Shown here piece by piece: positions 63,777 through 64,000 of a stretch of DNA of 64,000 nt. How positions within the stretch are numbered: position 1 is the stretch's first letter; every line of letters starts with the position of its first letter. This stretch comes from Tritrichomonas musculus (taxonomy: Eukaryota; Parabasalia; Tritrichomonadida; Tritrichomonadidae), in assembly GCA_039105265.1 (NCBI GenBank), contig JAPFFF010000013.1:2790001-2854000 (forward strand), written 5' to 3'. Below the pieces are notes generated by a model, which saw nothing but the letters and a program-made list of their open reading frames with translations, searched no databases and was not told the DNA's origin. A program made the translations under genes and the position numbers.

Positions 63777-63967
63777 CTTCACGGAAACAAGATTAAGTAA
63801 AAACTCTCGAGAATGTTGAATATCTCTATCTTGTTTTAATCTTGTTTGTGTGAAGTAAAGAGTTCAATTGTAGACTAATAAGGTTGTTTAGCTGTTATAA
63901 AAGTTGTCGTTTTTAAGTAAAAACTCTCGAGAATGTTGAATATCTCTATCTTGTTTTAATCTTGTTT
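63777..63967. repeat. 55-bp direct repeat 120 bp apart, first copy also a fold-back
   Basis: TTAAGTAAAAACTCTCGAGA begins an identical 55-bp string at 63793 and 63913. The first copy sits between CTTCACGGAAACAAGATTAA and a near-complement ending GTGTGAAG, forming an 80-bp inverted-repeat unit. Confidence 0.75.
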
Positions 63968-64000
63968 TTTAAAAAAAATAAGCAATGGTCAATTTTAAAT

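Overview
The window is AT-rich (long stretches near 80% A+T by eye), with intron-poor protein genes on both strands, three scattered tRNA genes and many small DNA transposons. The gene families point to a parabasalid, most likely Tritrichomonas (T. foetus or a close relative). They include a tyrosine-kinase-like kinase fused to BspA-type leucine-rich repeats, DUF3447/ankyrin proteins, a BspA surface protein with signal peptide and C-terminal membrane anchor, an S12 beta-lactamase-like hydrolase, a Rab GTPase, a PPP phosphatase, and a BTB/discoidin protein. Several genes have a TCAYW initiator-like motif just upstream of the ATG and a TAAA at or beside the stop codon, as in Trichomonas vaginalis. 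The species call is inference.

Layout. 1-13 kb: kinase-LRR gene (5' end outside the window), a broken DUF3447 gene, a cytoplasmic BspA-like gene, a DUF3447 gene that runs into an ankyrin-LRR segment, an ankyrin gene and an S12 hydrolase. 13.3-16.3 kb: a minus-strand ankyrin locus whose six coding segments share one frame but are separated by AT-rich, stop-bearing linkers placed at ankyrin repeat boundaries. 16.7-24 kb: a GC-rich hairpin island, MITEs, a decayed gene, a DUF3447 gene and a C2-domain gene. 24-32 kb: Rab, PPP phosphatase, tRNA-Lys, tRNA-Pro, a MITE, three small hairpins, a BTB/discoidin gene, a decayed charged gene and tRNA-Glu. 32-36.4 kb: a kinase pseudogene, an LRR gene and a small coiled-coil ORF. 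36.7-46.5 kb: nested DNA transposons. The outer one is a TA-flanked Tc1/mariner-like element with a DD36E transposase and a von Willebrand A-like ORF. Inside it lies a 4.5-kb element, and inside that a 1.44-kb MITE with a perfect 8-bp target duplication. A decayed second transposase follows. 47.5-52.5 kb: the large BspA surface protein and an unrecognised basic protein. 52.5-64 kb: gene-poor, with MITEs, a candidate structured RNA, a GC-richer broken coding remnant, and a dead pogo-like transposon carrying a nested MITE with a 52-bp tandem array.

The intact genes serve signalling (kinase, phosphatase, Rab, C2), protein-protein recognition (ankyrin and LRR families) and the cell surface (BspA). 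They are not organised as operons. I found no retroviral, LTR-element, Polinton or capsid genes. The two most unusual signals are the in-frame, stop-bearing ankyrin linkers and the nested insertion whose empty target sites survive beside it.
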